From: Siculibacillus lacustris | GTDB taxonomy: Bacteria; Pseudomonadota; Alphaproteobacteria; Rhizobiales; Ancalomicrobiaceae | Reading direction: 5' to 3' | NCBI RefSeq assembly: GCF_004328075.1 | Contig: NZ_SJFN01000013.1 | Span: 56,666-120,665 of the forward strand | DNA length: 64,000 bases | Shown here: one piece after another, positions 56,662 through 64,000 of the stretch | Position numbering within the stretch: the stretch's first letter is position 1 | Layout of the letters: the number at the start of each line of letters is the position of its first letter | Position numbers and translations under genes: made by a program | Notes under the pieces: model-generated | Seen by the model: only the letters and a program-made list of their open reading frames with translations | What the model was told of the DNA's origin: nothing | Databases searched by the model: none

Positions 56662-57807
56662 TGATACCTGTGCGCGGGTAACTCTCGACGACAGGATTTT
56701 GACGTGATTCACTCAATTAAGGCAATGGAGTGAGGTGTGTCATGTCGCGGCGGCGAATCGGACAGGAGAGCTTCGGGTTCGACGACGCGGGCGTCGGCAC
56801 TCATCCTTGGATGATCTGTCGAAGTTGATCTATTGGGCTCCGGTCGATCAGGCGCTCGTCGGCATTTCCTGCGCGGCGAAGGGGGAACCGGCGTGGCCGC
56901 CTCTGGCTTTGTTCAAGGCGTTGCTCCTCGCGGTCTGGTACGACGTGTCGGACGTGAAGCTCGCCGAAGCCCTCGACGATCGTACGTCGTTCCGCCGGTT
57001 CTGTGGCTTCTCGGGTGCCGAGCCGACGCCTGAGCGCACCGCCTTCGTTCGGTTCCGCAGGGCATTGACCACTCGAGGGCTCGATCAGGTGTTGTTCGGC
57101 GACGTGACGGTCCAGTTGACGGCCAAGACAATCCGGGTGAAGACCGGCACGCTCGTCGACACCACCATCATTGCTTCCGCCAGCAAAGGCGACGAGGAAG
57201 CCCGTTGGGTCAAACACAAGCGCGAGCCTGCGGTCCACGGCTTCAAAGCCCATGTCGGTGCCGACGCCGACACCACGTTGGTCGAGGAGATCGCCGTCAC
57301 CTCGGCCAACGTCCATGACCGCAAGGCCGGCGGCGACGCACTTCCCGACGATCCTGGCCAAGTCTTCGCCGACAGCGCCTATCGCGGCGAGACCTTCCGG
57401 GCGGCCGTTCGAGCCACGGGCGGAACGCCGTGCATCGTCGCCACCCACATGTAGGGGCGTGACGAGCAGGAGACTTTGGCGCGGCTCGATGCCTGGAACC
57501 AGCCGATCCATCGGATCCGAGGCCGGATCGAGAAGATCTTCGGGACCTGGAAGCGGTCCTACGGGCTTCGGCGGATCTGATGGTTGGGCTTGGCGAAGGC
57601 TTCTCTGCAAATCCGCCTCACCGCAATCGCCTACAACATGAGACGAACCCTGAGCATCCTCGCCGCCGCTGTGTGAAATGCGGACCACGCACTGCCGCCC
57701 TGTCGCGTCGGAGGCCGAAACAGGGCCGCCTTCCACGCCGGCAATTCCGAAACTGTCTCGTTCCGAGCGTCAAATCAAAGCGATAGCCCGGCTGCGCACA
57801 GGTCTCA
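56662..57807 (+). mobile_element. IS5-family insertion sequence, 1146 bp
   Basis: Ends TGATACCTGTGCGC (left) and the reverse complement TGAGACCTGTGCGC (right) form terminal inverted repeats of about 14 bp with one mismatch. Both are flanked by TAA, a 3-bp target duplication as used by the IS1031-type subgroup. The element carries one transposase gene, now disrupted, and about 130 bp of non-coding sequence on the right. Confidence 0.85.
56742..57676 (+). pseudogene. IS5-family transposase, disrupted
   Basis: Conserved DDE-transposase sequence (KGEPAWPPLALFKALLLAVWYDVSD, PTPERTAFVRFRRAL, GTLVDTTIIASASKGDEEARW, HGFKAHVGADADTTLVEE, FADSAYRGETFRAAV). Three lesions: a frameshift near 56785 in the N-terminus (MSRRRIGQESFGFDD, then GRRHSSLDDLSKL in another frame), a TAG at about 57452 and a TGA at about 57577 (probably from CGA). 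The element is therefore not autonomous. Confidence 0.85.
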
Positions 57808-57957
57808 TAAGTACACCGGCCGCGCCGAGAACGTCGCTCGCAACGACGGTAGCGCCGCCATGCTGCGCTCCGGCGCTTCGTGGTCGACGATCCAGGCAGC
57901 AACCGGATGCAGCCGTGCGACAATCGCGAAGATTGCCAAGCGGGCGGCGCAGACCGA

Positions 57958-58170
57958 ATGACGTTCGTCGACCTAACCGCCGTCGCGACGGTGCAGCTGC
58001 TCCTCTTGATCGGCGCGCGCCTCTCCGAGATCCTCGAACTCAAATGGGATCACGTCGACCTCGTCGCCGGCACCTTGGCGCTGCCCTATCAAAAGGGGTG
58101 CGGGCGCGAGCCGTATCCGGTGGCAACCGCTGCGCTCGACGTGCTGGCACGGCGGAGCATTCTGACGCAG
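57958..58170 (+). pseudogene. Tyrosine recombinase/phage integrase fragment
   Basis: About 70 residues: VQLLLLIGARLSEILELKWDHVDLVAGTL then ALPYQKGCGREPYPVATAALDVLARR. This contains the first catalytic Arg (GARLSEIL) of the integrase family; the rest of the catalytic domain, including the HxLRH and Tyr boxes, is missing and sequence after LARR does not continue the family. Remnant of an integrase, perhaps that of the element entering at tRNA-Val. Confidence 0.75.
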
Positions 58171-58201
58171 CCGAATCCTGGGCCTCTGAACGGCGGGCGG
58201 A

Positions 58202-58330
58202 GTGACGGAACACCAAGAGCCCCGCTTGAACGACAAGCAGGCAGCCGCCCATCTTGTAGTCAAATTTTCCGCCACGCGCGCTCCTTCGTATTTCGGGCGG
58301 CGATTTCTTCCGGCTGCGAATCATCAATGA
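58202..58330 (+). pseudogene. Excisionase-like HTH fragment
   Basis: GTG-started frame reading TEHQEPRLNDKQAAAHL, which matches the first helix region of AlpA/excisionase-like small proteins (typically LNDKQAAxYLGVS...). The remainder (VVKFSATRAPSYFG) diverges and ends at a TGA, giving 42 residues. Probably a truncated remnant. Confidence 0.4.
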
Positions 58331-58531
58331 CGTTGAGTGATGAATGTATTAATGTTTGCCTTCTGCCTTAGTTCCAATATTTTGTGCCAAAATTTGCGAA
58401 AATAACTTATTAAAAAATCATTTTGTTCTTTCAAATACTGCAAATCTTCCCCGAAGATCGGCATTAATTGACCCTTAATAACCTATGTGATGTTTTATCC
58501 ATCGAGACGCAACACGCGGAAGGTGGAGAAA
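58331..58531. other. AT-rich upstream region of the chemoreceptor gene
   Basis: About 200 bp, the most AT-rich stretch of the window (runs such as TTATTAAAAAATCATTTTG). Probably carries the chemoreceptor promoter; the composition suggests foreign origin. Confidence 0.45.
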
Positions 58532-60496
58532 ATGCTCGGTCGCTTCAAACTTGGTCACCAGGTCCTGACTGTCGCGTTGTTTGCAGCGATCGGCTTTCTT
58601 GCCATTTTTGCGAGTGCATTGTGGACCAATAGCCGTCAGTCGGTACTTCAGGGGCAGTCGCGGTTGGGCGAAGCGGCAGCGCTCTCTGCGGCGCGGCTGG
58701 GGAGCGATTTGTTGCAACTGCGCCGACATGAGAAAGATTTCCTGCTGCGGTCCGACGCCAAATATGCCGTTCAACATGCCACCGTGGCCGAGCAGGTGAA
58801 GGCGCGCATCGCTGAGCTCGCGGAGGAGGCCAAGGAGCTCGGCGACGACACCTTGATGCGGACGATCGATGGCCTTGCCGCGCCCTATGATCGGTACCTC
58901 GCGGCCTTCCGGCGGGTGGTTGAGATCCGCCGCACCATGGGACTCGATCCCAGCTCCGGCCTCGAAGGCGAAATGCGAAATTCGGTGGACGACTTCGAGA
59001 AGCGTGTCGGCACGATGAACGACGTCGCTCTCACCGCAGAACAGTTGATGCTACGCCGACAGGAGAAGGACTACATGCTGCGTCGGCAGGCGAGCTACGC
59101 CGTCGATCATGCCAAGGTGGTCGAAGATTTGAAGGCGATGGTGCAGAGCCGCGATATGCCGCTGATGGATAAGGTGGCGCTCAACGGCGCCACGGATGCC
59201 TACGCGACGAGGTTCAAAGCCTGGGTGGCGGCGGCCGAGGCACTCGCTCAGGCGCAGCAGGCCGCGTCGGCTGGCTATGCCGAGATGGAGCCGCTCGCCG
59301 ACGCTGCAACGACGCGGGCGGACGAACTCAGCCGCACGACCTCGGCAGCGGCGGATGCGATCGAGCGGCAGGGTTTAGTGGTATTGATAGCAGTGATCCT
59401 GGCGCCGCTCGTCGGCTCGCTGGCGCTGTCGATGGTGATCTGGCGCTATGTCGGCGGTTCGCTCGGCGCCCTTGAGGCCGCGATGTCGGCAGTGGCACGC
59501 GGCAGCTTCGACGAAACCATCGAGGGGACCGTAGACGGCAACGAAATTGGCTCGATGGCGCGGACGCTGGTGAACTTCCGCGCCTCGTTGAGGCAGGCCG
59601 AGCAATTGCGAAATACGCAAGCGGCCGAACAGATCGCCCGTCAACGTCGAGCCGAGGAGTTGGAGCGACTGGTGCGCGGCTTCGAGATTGGGATCGGGGA
59701 AGTGGTGAACGCGGTGTCCTCGGCTGCGACGGAGTTGCGCGCCTCGGCGGCGTCGCTGACCGGCACGGCAGAGGAGACATCGCGCCAGTCTGGTTCGGTT
59801 GCGAGTTCCGCCGAAGCGGCGTCCACCCAAGTACATTCGGTCGCCGGCGCCTCCGAGGAACTTTCGGCCTCGATCGGGGAAATTTCTCGCCGCATGGCCG
59901 AATCCCACGCCATTTCGAGCGAGGCGGTGGACGAGGCCAACCACACGGCGGGTATCGTCCATGATCTGGCCGCCAATGCTGCGCGCATCGGTCACGTGGT
60001 GGAACTGATCCGGGCCATCGCGGCACAGACCAACCTGCTCGCCCTGAACGCCACGATCGAGGCGGCACGGGCTGGCGAAGCGGGAAAGGGCTTTGCTGTA
60101 GTCGCCGGCGAGGTCAAGATGCTGGCGACCCAGACGTCGCAGGCCACCGCCCAAATCAACGACGAGATTGTCGCAATCCAGGCTGCCACGACCACTGCGG
60201 TCGGTGCGATGGATAGAATTTCGTCGATCATTGCCCAGATCAACGCCATAGGCGCCTCGATCGCCGGCGCGGTCGAGGAGCAGGGCGCCATCACCCGCGA
60301 GATCACCGAGACCATTAAGCGGGTATCCGGGGAGACGCACGAGGCGTCGAGCAATATCGGCGGCGTGCTGCGCGCCTCGGAGGAGACTTCGGCCGCCGCC
60401 AATCTGGTGCTCGGTGCCTCCGACGACCTGTCGCGCCAGTCGGAATCACTGGCGGCGAGCGTGCAGAGTTTCGTTGCAGATGTCAGGCGGGCGTAA
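58532..60496 (+). CDS. Methyl-accepting chemotaxis protein with helical periplasmic sensor
   Basis: 654 residues: TM1 (about 10-32), a long all-helical periplasmic domain with two related segments [18 protein letters not shown] and [18 protein letters not shown] (HBM-like, as in PilJ-type sensors), TM2 ([24 protein letters not shown]), HAMP ([22 protein letters not shown]) and a signalling domain with the conserved tip [25 protein letters not shown]. Intact. ATG at 58532 has AGGTGGAG just upstream; an earlier GTG at 58487 is less likely. Sits in accessory DNA with codon use less GC-rich than the core. Confidence 0.93.
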   Translation: MLGRFKLGHQVLTVALFAAIGFLAIFASALWTNSRQSVLQGQSRLGEAAALSAARLGSDLLQLRRHEKDFLLRSDAKYAVQHATVAEQVKARIAELAEEAKELGDDTLMRTIDGLAAPYDRYLAAFRRVVEIRRTMGLDPSSGLEGEMRNSVDDFEKRVGTMNDVALTAEQLMLRRQEKDYMLRRQASYAVDHAKVVEDLKAMVQSRDMPLMDKVALNGATDAYATRFKAWVAAAEALAQAQQAASAGYAEMEPLADAATTRADELSRTTSAAADAIERQGLVVLIAVILAPLVGSLALSMVIWRYVGGSLGALEAAMSAVARGSFDETIEGTVDGNEIGSMARTLVNFRASLRQAEQLRNTQAAEQIARQRRAEELERLVRGFEIGIGEVVNAVSSAATELRASAASLTGTAEETSRQSGSVASSAEAASTQVHSVAGASEELSASIGEISRRMAESHAISSEAVDEANHTAGIVHDLAANAARIGHVVELIRAIAAQTNLLALNATIEAARAGEAGKGFAVVAGEVKMLATQTSQATAQINDEIVAIQAATTTAVGAMDRISSIIAQINAIGASIAGAVEEQGAITREITETIKRVSGETHEASSNIGGVLRASEETSAAANLVLGASDDLSRQSESLAASVQSFVADVRRA

Positions 60497-60764
60497 AACA
60501 CTCGTTTGTTGCATTCTGGACGGGGCGGCAGCGCCGGCTGCTGTGTTCCATTGGGCTATCAACCTTGGAGACGAGCTGCTTTGCTCCCGCAAGATTGGGC
60601 GGCGGGGCCGGCGGCGCATCGTGTGCGGTTGAACGTTGCGCTGATTCTCGGTCGCGCTGCCGCCCGAATGTCTGGCAGTCCTCCGCACGGCGGTGCGGAG
60701 TTCCTCGGGGAGATGGGTGGGTTGGTCACGGGGGCGATGCATCAAGATTGCAATGGGCAAAAAT
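60497..60764. other. Intergenic region between convergent chemoreceptor and PilZ genes
   Basis: 268 bp, no gene supported. A small hairpin CTCCGCACGGCGGTGCGGAG near 60680 lies between the two convergent genes and could act as a terminator. Confidence 0.4.
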
Positions 60765-61380
60765 TCAATAAAAGAAGTCGTGCAGCAGCGTCTCGTCATG
60801 GACTCTCGAAAACTCGATTCCAATGACGTCAGGTGAGCGTCGGACGACGACGCCTCGCATTTTACCCACAACGACGGGGGTTCCTATCTCGGGCTTTGGT
60901 TCGACCTGAACCGCCGCGCCGGAAGGTGATACATCCAAGATCTTGCCCCGCAGCCATTTGCCGTCAGGCAGGAACAATTTCGCAAAGGGGTTTCCCGGCG
61001 CAACGCGTTCGTGGCGCCGATCCTCCGGGAGTTTGAGAATATGCTTGTTCGCCAACCACGTGAGCTGATTGGCCAGTTTGTCTCGTCGCGCGGGGGTGGT
61101 TGCCAGTGCCACGGCAAACCCGTGGTCCGTCAGACGAGCTATGCGCCCCTCGATTCGCCCGATCTTCTCGATATAGGCGACAATCCGAGTTCCGATACGT
61201 CCGGGCAGATTGAACCTCCAGCGCTGCACCGCGCGATGACATGTCCACGATTCGGCAGATCATCTCGGTTCGGTCTTCGAGCATGCATCGTCCGGCGAGA
61301 TCGACCTTCACGCGCTGCAAGTCTCGCCGGTCGGTGGACTGCGGCAGGGACTTGGCTGGGATCTTCCGACGAAATCGCAT
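60765..61380 (-). pseudogene. Double PilZ-domain protein gene, frameshifted
   Basis: First part: MRFRRKIPAKSLPQSTDRRD, QRVKVDLAGRCMLEDRTEM, VDMSSRGAALEV, a PilZ domain. Second part in another frame: GRIGTRIVAYIEKIGRIEGRI, KLPEDRRHERVAPGNPFAKL, LDVSPSGAAVQV and GIEFSRVHDETL, a second PilZ domain with the RxxxR-D/N-x-SxxG pattern. The frame changes near 61220 (about GGAGGTTCAATCTGCCCGG). Joining the parts gives about 205 residues, the normal length of this alphaproteobacterial family. Either a real frameshift or a sequencing error. Confidence 0.8.
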
Positions 61381-61444
61381 CGCACTACTCTCGCGTCCGT
61401 CTGGGCGCCACGGCGATAATTTAGCTGTTGCCGATTAATAGCGG

Positions 61445-61684
61445 GTGTCCGGGCCGGTGGGCGATTCTCAAATCGCTAAAAACCTGAACCGGGCGGAACT
61501 CACCGTGCTCGAGCACGACGAGCAGGTGTCGGAGTGGGTGCGGCTGACGGAAGCAAAGAGCCGGAACTTTCTGGATGAGACCCGTCAATTCTCTACGAAG
61601 CCGCGGGTTTTGATGAAGCAGTTAAGGGTTTCTTTCAGAGACATTGAGACTCTCCGCGCGTGGGAGAGGCATCTCGAATGCTGA
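61445..61684 (+). pseudogene. ParB/nuclease-like fragment overlapping the cyclase start
   Basis: 79 residues from GTG. IAKNLNRAELTVLEHDEQVSEWVRLTEAK is the middle of a ParB-like N-terminal domain (usually preceded by a long IAGEHRLAA part that is missing). The remaining 45 residues (SRNFLDETRQFSTKPRVL...) are not recognised. The stop overlaps the start of the next gene by 7 bp. Most likely a remnant joined to foreign sequence; whether it is translated is unknown. Confidence 0.5.
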
Positions 61685-63615
61685 TGAAACGGCTAGGTAC
61701 GAAGTCGACGCGGTTGCAAAGGCAATCCGTCGGATTTCTGGTTCTCGTCTGCGGGCTGATCGGCAGCCTGGAAATTTGGCGCGAATACGGGAGCTTTTCG
61801 TCGACCTATTCGAATGCCCGTTCGGATCTTGAAGGGCTCGCTCGTGTGCTGATCGAGCAGGCCGAAGGTAGCCTCGAGAGCGCAGACAGCGCGCTCCACG
61901 TCATCGGTGGGCTCGTCGGTGACGGCTCCTTCGACGATCGGCCTGCGGACATCGACTCCATGTTGAGCCGGCAGGCAACGCAACTACCGCAACTCCGAGG
62001 TTTCTTCCTCTATGACGAACGTGGCCGCCTCGTGGCCTCTTCCGATCGTCCGAATGAAGACGAAGTCGATAATTCGGGACGCTCCTATTTCCAGCACCAC
62101 CGCTCTTCGATCGGCTTGCCGACAAGCATCGATGGCCTCACGCATGCCAAAGCCGGCAATCTCGACGTCGTCCAGATCTCGTACCGCATTTCCGACAGGG
62201 CCGGAAGGTTTCGTGGTGTCGTGGTCTCCGGTATCGAAGCCGACAGATTCTCCAGCGTATACGCGAATTTGGCGCCGCATAACGGCTCGGCGATCACGCT
62301 CGCCACGACCGAGGGCGTCCTGCTGTCGCGATACCCCCGCCCGGCGTCGGGTATCGGTGTTCGCTTTCCGATCGGCCGCGCCAAACTCGCTGCTGCGGCG
62401 ACCGGTTTCGGTTTTCTCGACATAGTCTCGCCGTTGGACGGCGACCGGAAGCTCATCGCCGTCCGATTTGGGCGGCTCTTTCCGATCGGCGTTTTCGTCT
62501 CGGATTCTTATGCCGAAGTAGTCGACGATTGGTGGCGGGAGGCCCTGCCGCGCATTGCGATCGTCCTGGGGTTGCTTTCGCTAGTAAGTGTTGTTGGGCT
62601 AGCACTTTTCCGACAGGCGCGACAGCAGCAGGTCCTTGCCTTGGCACTCACAGCGAGTAACGAACGCTACCGTTTGGTGACCGAGAGCTCCGCCGACCTG
62701 ATTCTCCAGATTTCGGCGGACGGGCGGATCGCTTATGCCTCAGCGGCGGCGGCGGCCATCCTCGGAGTGCAGCCCGGCGACTTGATCGGGCACGATGCCA
62801 CGACAGAGTTGGTGCATCCTGCAGACCGGGTGGAGGTATCCGAACAGTTTCGTCGGCACGTCATCGGGGAGGTTGAAACGACCAAACTCCTTCACCGGTT
62901 CGTTCACCGGGACGGCCACGAGGGATGGATCGAGGCGACACTCGAGTCCTTTCGAGCGACGGACACGGGCGCCTTCCAGGGCATCGTCGCGGTTTCTCGC
63001 GACGTGACCGAGCGACAGGCGGCGGAGCGCCATCTCGCCGAACTGGCGGCGACCGATGGTCTGACGATGCTGCCCAACCGACGCTTCTTCGATGCGACAC
63101 TAGCCAAGGAATGGTTGCGCGCGAAGCGTAACGCCAACCCGATCTCTCTACTTTTCCTCGATGTTGATCACTTCAAGGTTTTCAACGACCACTACGGGCA
63201 TTTGGAAGGCGACGACTGCCTGCGGCGTGTTGCAAATGTCTTGAAGAGCCGACCGGCGCGCTCCACCGATCTCTCGGCACGCTACGGCGGTGAAGAATTC
63301 GTGGTGCTGTTGCCCGAAACGGGTTCGACGAGAGCACAGAGCATCGCGGAATCGTTGCGCCGTTCCATCTTCGATCTCGCGATTCCACAGGAGGGGGTGC
63401 ACGCGAAAGCAACCCTCTCGGTCAGTATCGGCGTGGCAACTGCCCTACCCTTCACAATGGACTCGGGCGAAGCAGTGAACTTGGTGGCCGCCGCCGACGC
63501 AGCACTTTTCCGCGCGAAGCACGCCGGGCGGAATCGAGTCGCTTTGGCCGAGCCTGAATTTTATTCGATGGATGTGTTCGAGGACGCGCCGAGATCTAGC
63601 AAGGTGATGAAATAG
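61678..63615 (+). CDS. Membrane diguanylate cyclase with Cache-like sensor, PAS and GGDEF domains
   Basis: 645 residues. TM1 at about 15-35; a periplasmic dCache-like domain (about 40-275, GFFLYDERGRLVASSDRP, SYFQHHRSSIGLPTS, VQISYRISDRAGRFRGVVVSG); TM2 (IAIVLGLLSLVSVVGLALF); a PAS domain (about 335-455) and a GGDEF domain with active-site RYGGEEFVVLLPE. The inhibitory I-site RSTD lies five residues before it, so product feedback is likely. Should synthesise c-di-GMP. ATG at 61678 has GGGAGAGG upstream; a GTG at 61660 is the alternative. Confidence 0.93.
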   Translation: MLMKRLGTKSTRLQRQSVGFLVLVCGLIGSLEIWREYGSFSSTYSNARSDLEGLARVLIEQAEGSLESADSALHVIGGLVGDGSFDDRPADIDSMLSRQATQLPQLRGFFLYDERGRLVASSDRPNEDEVDNSGRSYFQHHRSSIGLPTSIDGLTHAKAGNLDVVQISYRISDRAGRFRGVVVSGIEADRFSSVYANLAPHNGSAITLATTEGVLLSRYPRPASGIGVRFPIGRAKLAAAATGFGFLDIVSPLDGDRKLIAVRFGRLFPIGVFVSDSYAEVVDDWWREALPRIAIVLGLLSLVSVVGLALFRQARQQQVLALALTASNERYRLVTESSADLILQISADGRIAYASAAAAAILGVQPGDLIGHDATTELVHPADRVEVSEQFRRHVIGEVETTKLLHRFVHRDGHEGWIEATLESFRATDTGAFQGIVAVSRDVTERQAAERHLAELAATDGLTMLPNRRFFDATLAKEWLRAKRNANPISLLFLDVDHFKVFNDHYGHLEGDDCLRRVANVLKSRPARSTDLSARYGGEEFVVLLPETGSTRAQSIAESLRRSIFDLAIPQEGVHAKATLSVSIGVATALPFTMDSGEAVNLVAAADAALFRAKHAGRNRVALAEPEFYSMDVFEDAPRSSKVMK

Positions 63616-63770
63616 GTCCTGTGGAGCGGGTTCGTTCCTGTGGCGGGTCATCAACGATGCCGTTTTTGGCTGCCGGGCCGCGTCGACCAGCCCTCGACCT
63701 CGTTCATGCCACCAGGTCGATTTGGCCTACTGCGGGGTGATCTGTCGACAGTATGCGCGCTTCGCTGAAT

Positions 63771-63824
63771 CCGGACAGCCATTCCGCTAATTCCCGGACA
63801 GCGTTTCCGCTAAAGTCCGGACAG
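63771..63824. repeat. Subterminal repeats of the IS21-family element
   Basis: CCGGACAGCCATTCCGCTAA (63771-63790), CCGGACAGCGTTTCCGCTAA (63794-63813) and a partial third CCGGACAG (63817-63824), 23-bp period. Multiple terminal repeats are a feature of IS21-type ends. Confidence 0.75.
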
Positions 63825-63859
63825 TTTTGACGGGGTGGTCCTCGGGTGCCTCGTTTTCG

Positions 63860-64000
63860 TCAGGGGTTATAGGTTTCGCCGTTTTCGGCGGGGGTCAAGA
63901 GGGGCGAGGCCCTTTGCTTGCGCATGCTGTCGCCGGCCAGTTCGATGCGGTGGGCGTTGTGGACGAGGCGGTCGAGCACGGCGTCGGCGACGGTATTGTC
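63860..64000 (-). CDS. istB: IS21 helper ATPase IstB, C-terminal end only
   Basis: 47 codons on the minus strand ending at TGA (63860-63862 on the plus strand). The sequence [27 protein letters not shown] is the conserved C-terminus of IstB-type ATPases that assist IS21 transposase. The rest of the gene lies beyond the window's right edge. Confidence 0.85.
   Translation of the reverse strand, partial: DNTVADAVLDRLVHNAHRIELAGDSMRKQRASPLLTPAENGETYNP

Larger units (their letters stand above)
56303..57961 (+). pseudogene. Serine recombinase (resolvase/invertase) gene interrupted by an IS
   Basis: The first part (56303-56661) encodes LRLIADSCPGDVLLIEQVDRLSRLTSSDWQRLRSELDARQ, PTSWM, and AVARKDYEDRRRRQAQGQAKANAAG; the second (57808-57961) continues KYTGRAENVARNDG, SGASWSTIQAATGCSRATIAKIAKRAAQTE, the C-terminal HTH. 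Removing the IS and one TAA copy joins them in frame. The N-terminal catalytic Ser segment is degraded by frameshifts, so the gene was probably dead or dying apart from the IS. Confidence 0.82.
63743..64000 (-). mobile_element. Terminal part of an IS21-family element, running off the window
   Basis: Begins at TGTCGACAGTATGCGC, a usual IS21-type end starting with TGT, followed by several subterminal repeats and the 3' end of istB. The rest lies outside the window. Marks active or past transposition in the island. Confidence 0.72.

Noticed and set aside
54675..63997. Second copy of the tRNA-Val 3' end marking attR
   Set aside because: Looked for the T-arm/acceptor sequence downstream and found none in the window, so the right border is not claimed.

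Overview
The window looks like the chromosome of a high-GC, nitrogen-fixing alphaproteobacterium, most likely in the Hyphomicrobiales (Rhizobiales). This rests on the nifK-E-N-X-fdxB-Q layout, the glnBA operon, a ParE-type topoisomerase IV, the tig-clpP-clpX-lon-hup block and the RYGGEEF/HD-GYP signalling proteins. Genus is inference only. Coding density is high and third codon positions are strongly GC-rich up to about 54.7 kb. After a tRNA-Val the base composition drops and the genes become fragmentary.

Region 1 (1-8.2 kb) is a nitrogenase cofactor-assembly cluster. It holds the 3' part of nifK, then nifE, nifN, nifX, two small nifX-associated genes, fdxB and nifQ. A vapBC toxin-antitoxin pair sits between nifK and nifE, bounded by a terminator and followed at once by a consensus sigma-54 promoter for nifE. 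NifE and NifQ carry in-frame copies of the same palindromic repeat, lengthening NifE at its C-terminus and splitting NifQ in the middle.

Region 2 (8.3-19.6 kb): an MFS exporter, a reversed higBA-type pair, gatB, a stand-alone motA/motB stator pair, a GNAT acetyltransferase, a GST, a Sel1-like small protein, and surE-pcm-nlpD. Region 3 (19.8-34.2 kb): an HD-GYP phosphodiesterase, parE, a secreted phytase-like esterase, a large membrane protein, a flavoprotein of polysaccharide metabolism, a complete ftrABCD ferrous-iron uptake operon with a Fur-type operator, and a 2-keto-4-pentenoate hydratase family gene.

Region 4 (34.2-46.4 kb): a polar amino-acid ABC transporter operon that includes an M20 amidohydrolase, then glnB-glnA behind a near-consensus sigma-54 promoter, a dienelactone hydrolase, the NAD(P)HX repair enzyme, a glycosyltransferase-like membrane protein and an unrecognised lipoprotein. 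Region 5 (46.7-54.3 kb): tig, clpP, clpX, lon and hup, the protein quality-control block.

Region 6 (54.6-64.0 kb) is accessory DNA behind tRNA-Val(UAC). It contains an unrecognised protein fragment, a serine recombinase gene cut by an IS5-family element (the empty site can be rebuilt exactly), pieces of a tyrosine recombinase and an excisionase, a chemoreceptor, a frameshifted double-PilZ gene, a ParB-like fragment running into a diguanylate cyclase, and the end of an IS21-family element. The c-di-GMP and chemotaxis genes here appear intact while the recombination genes are decaying. The main candidates for a second look are the repeat-expanded NifE/NifQ, the vapBC module where nifE upstream activation would be expected, the transporter operon with an embedded amidase, and the decaying island.
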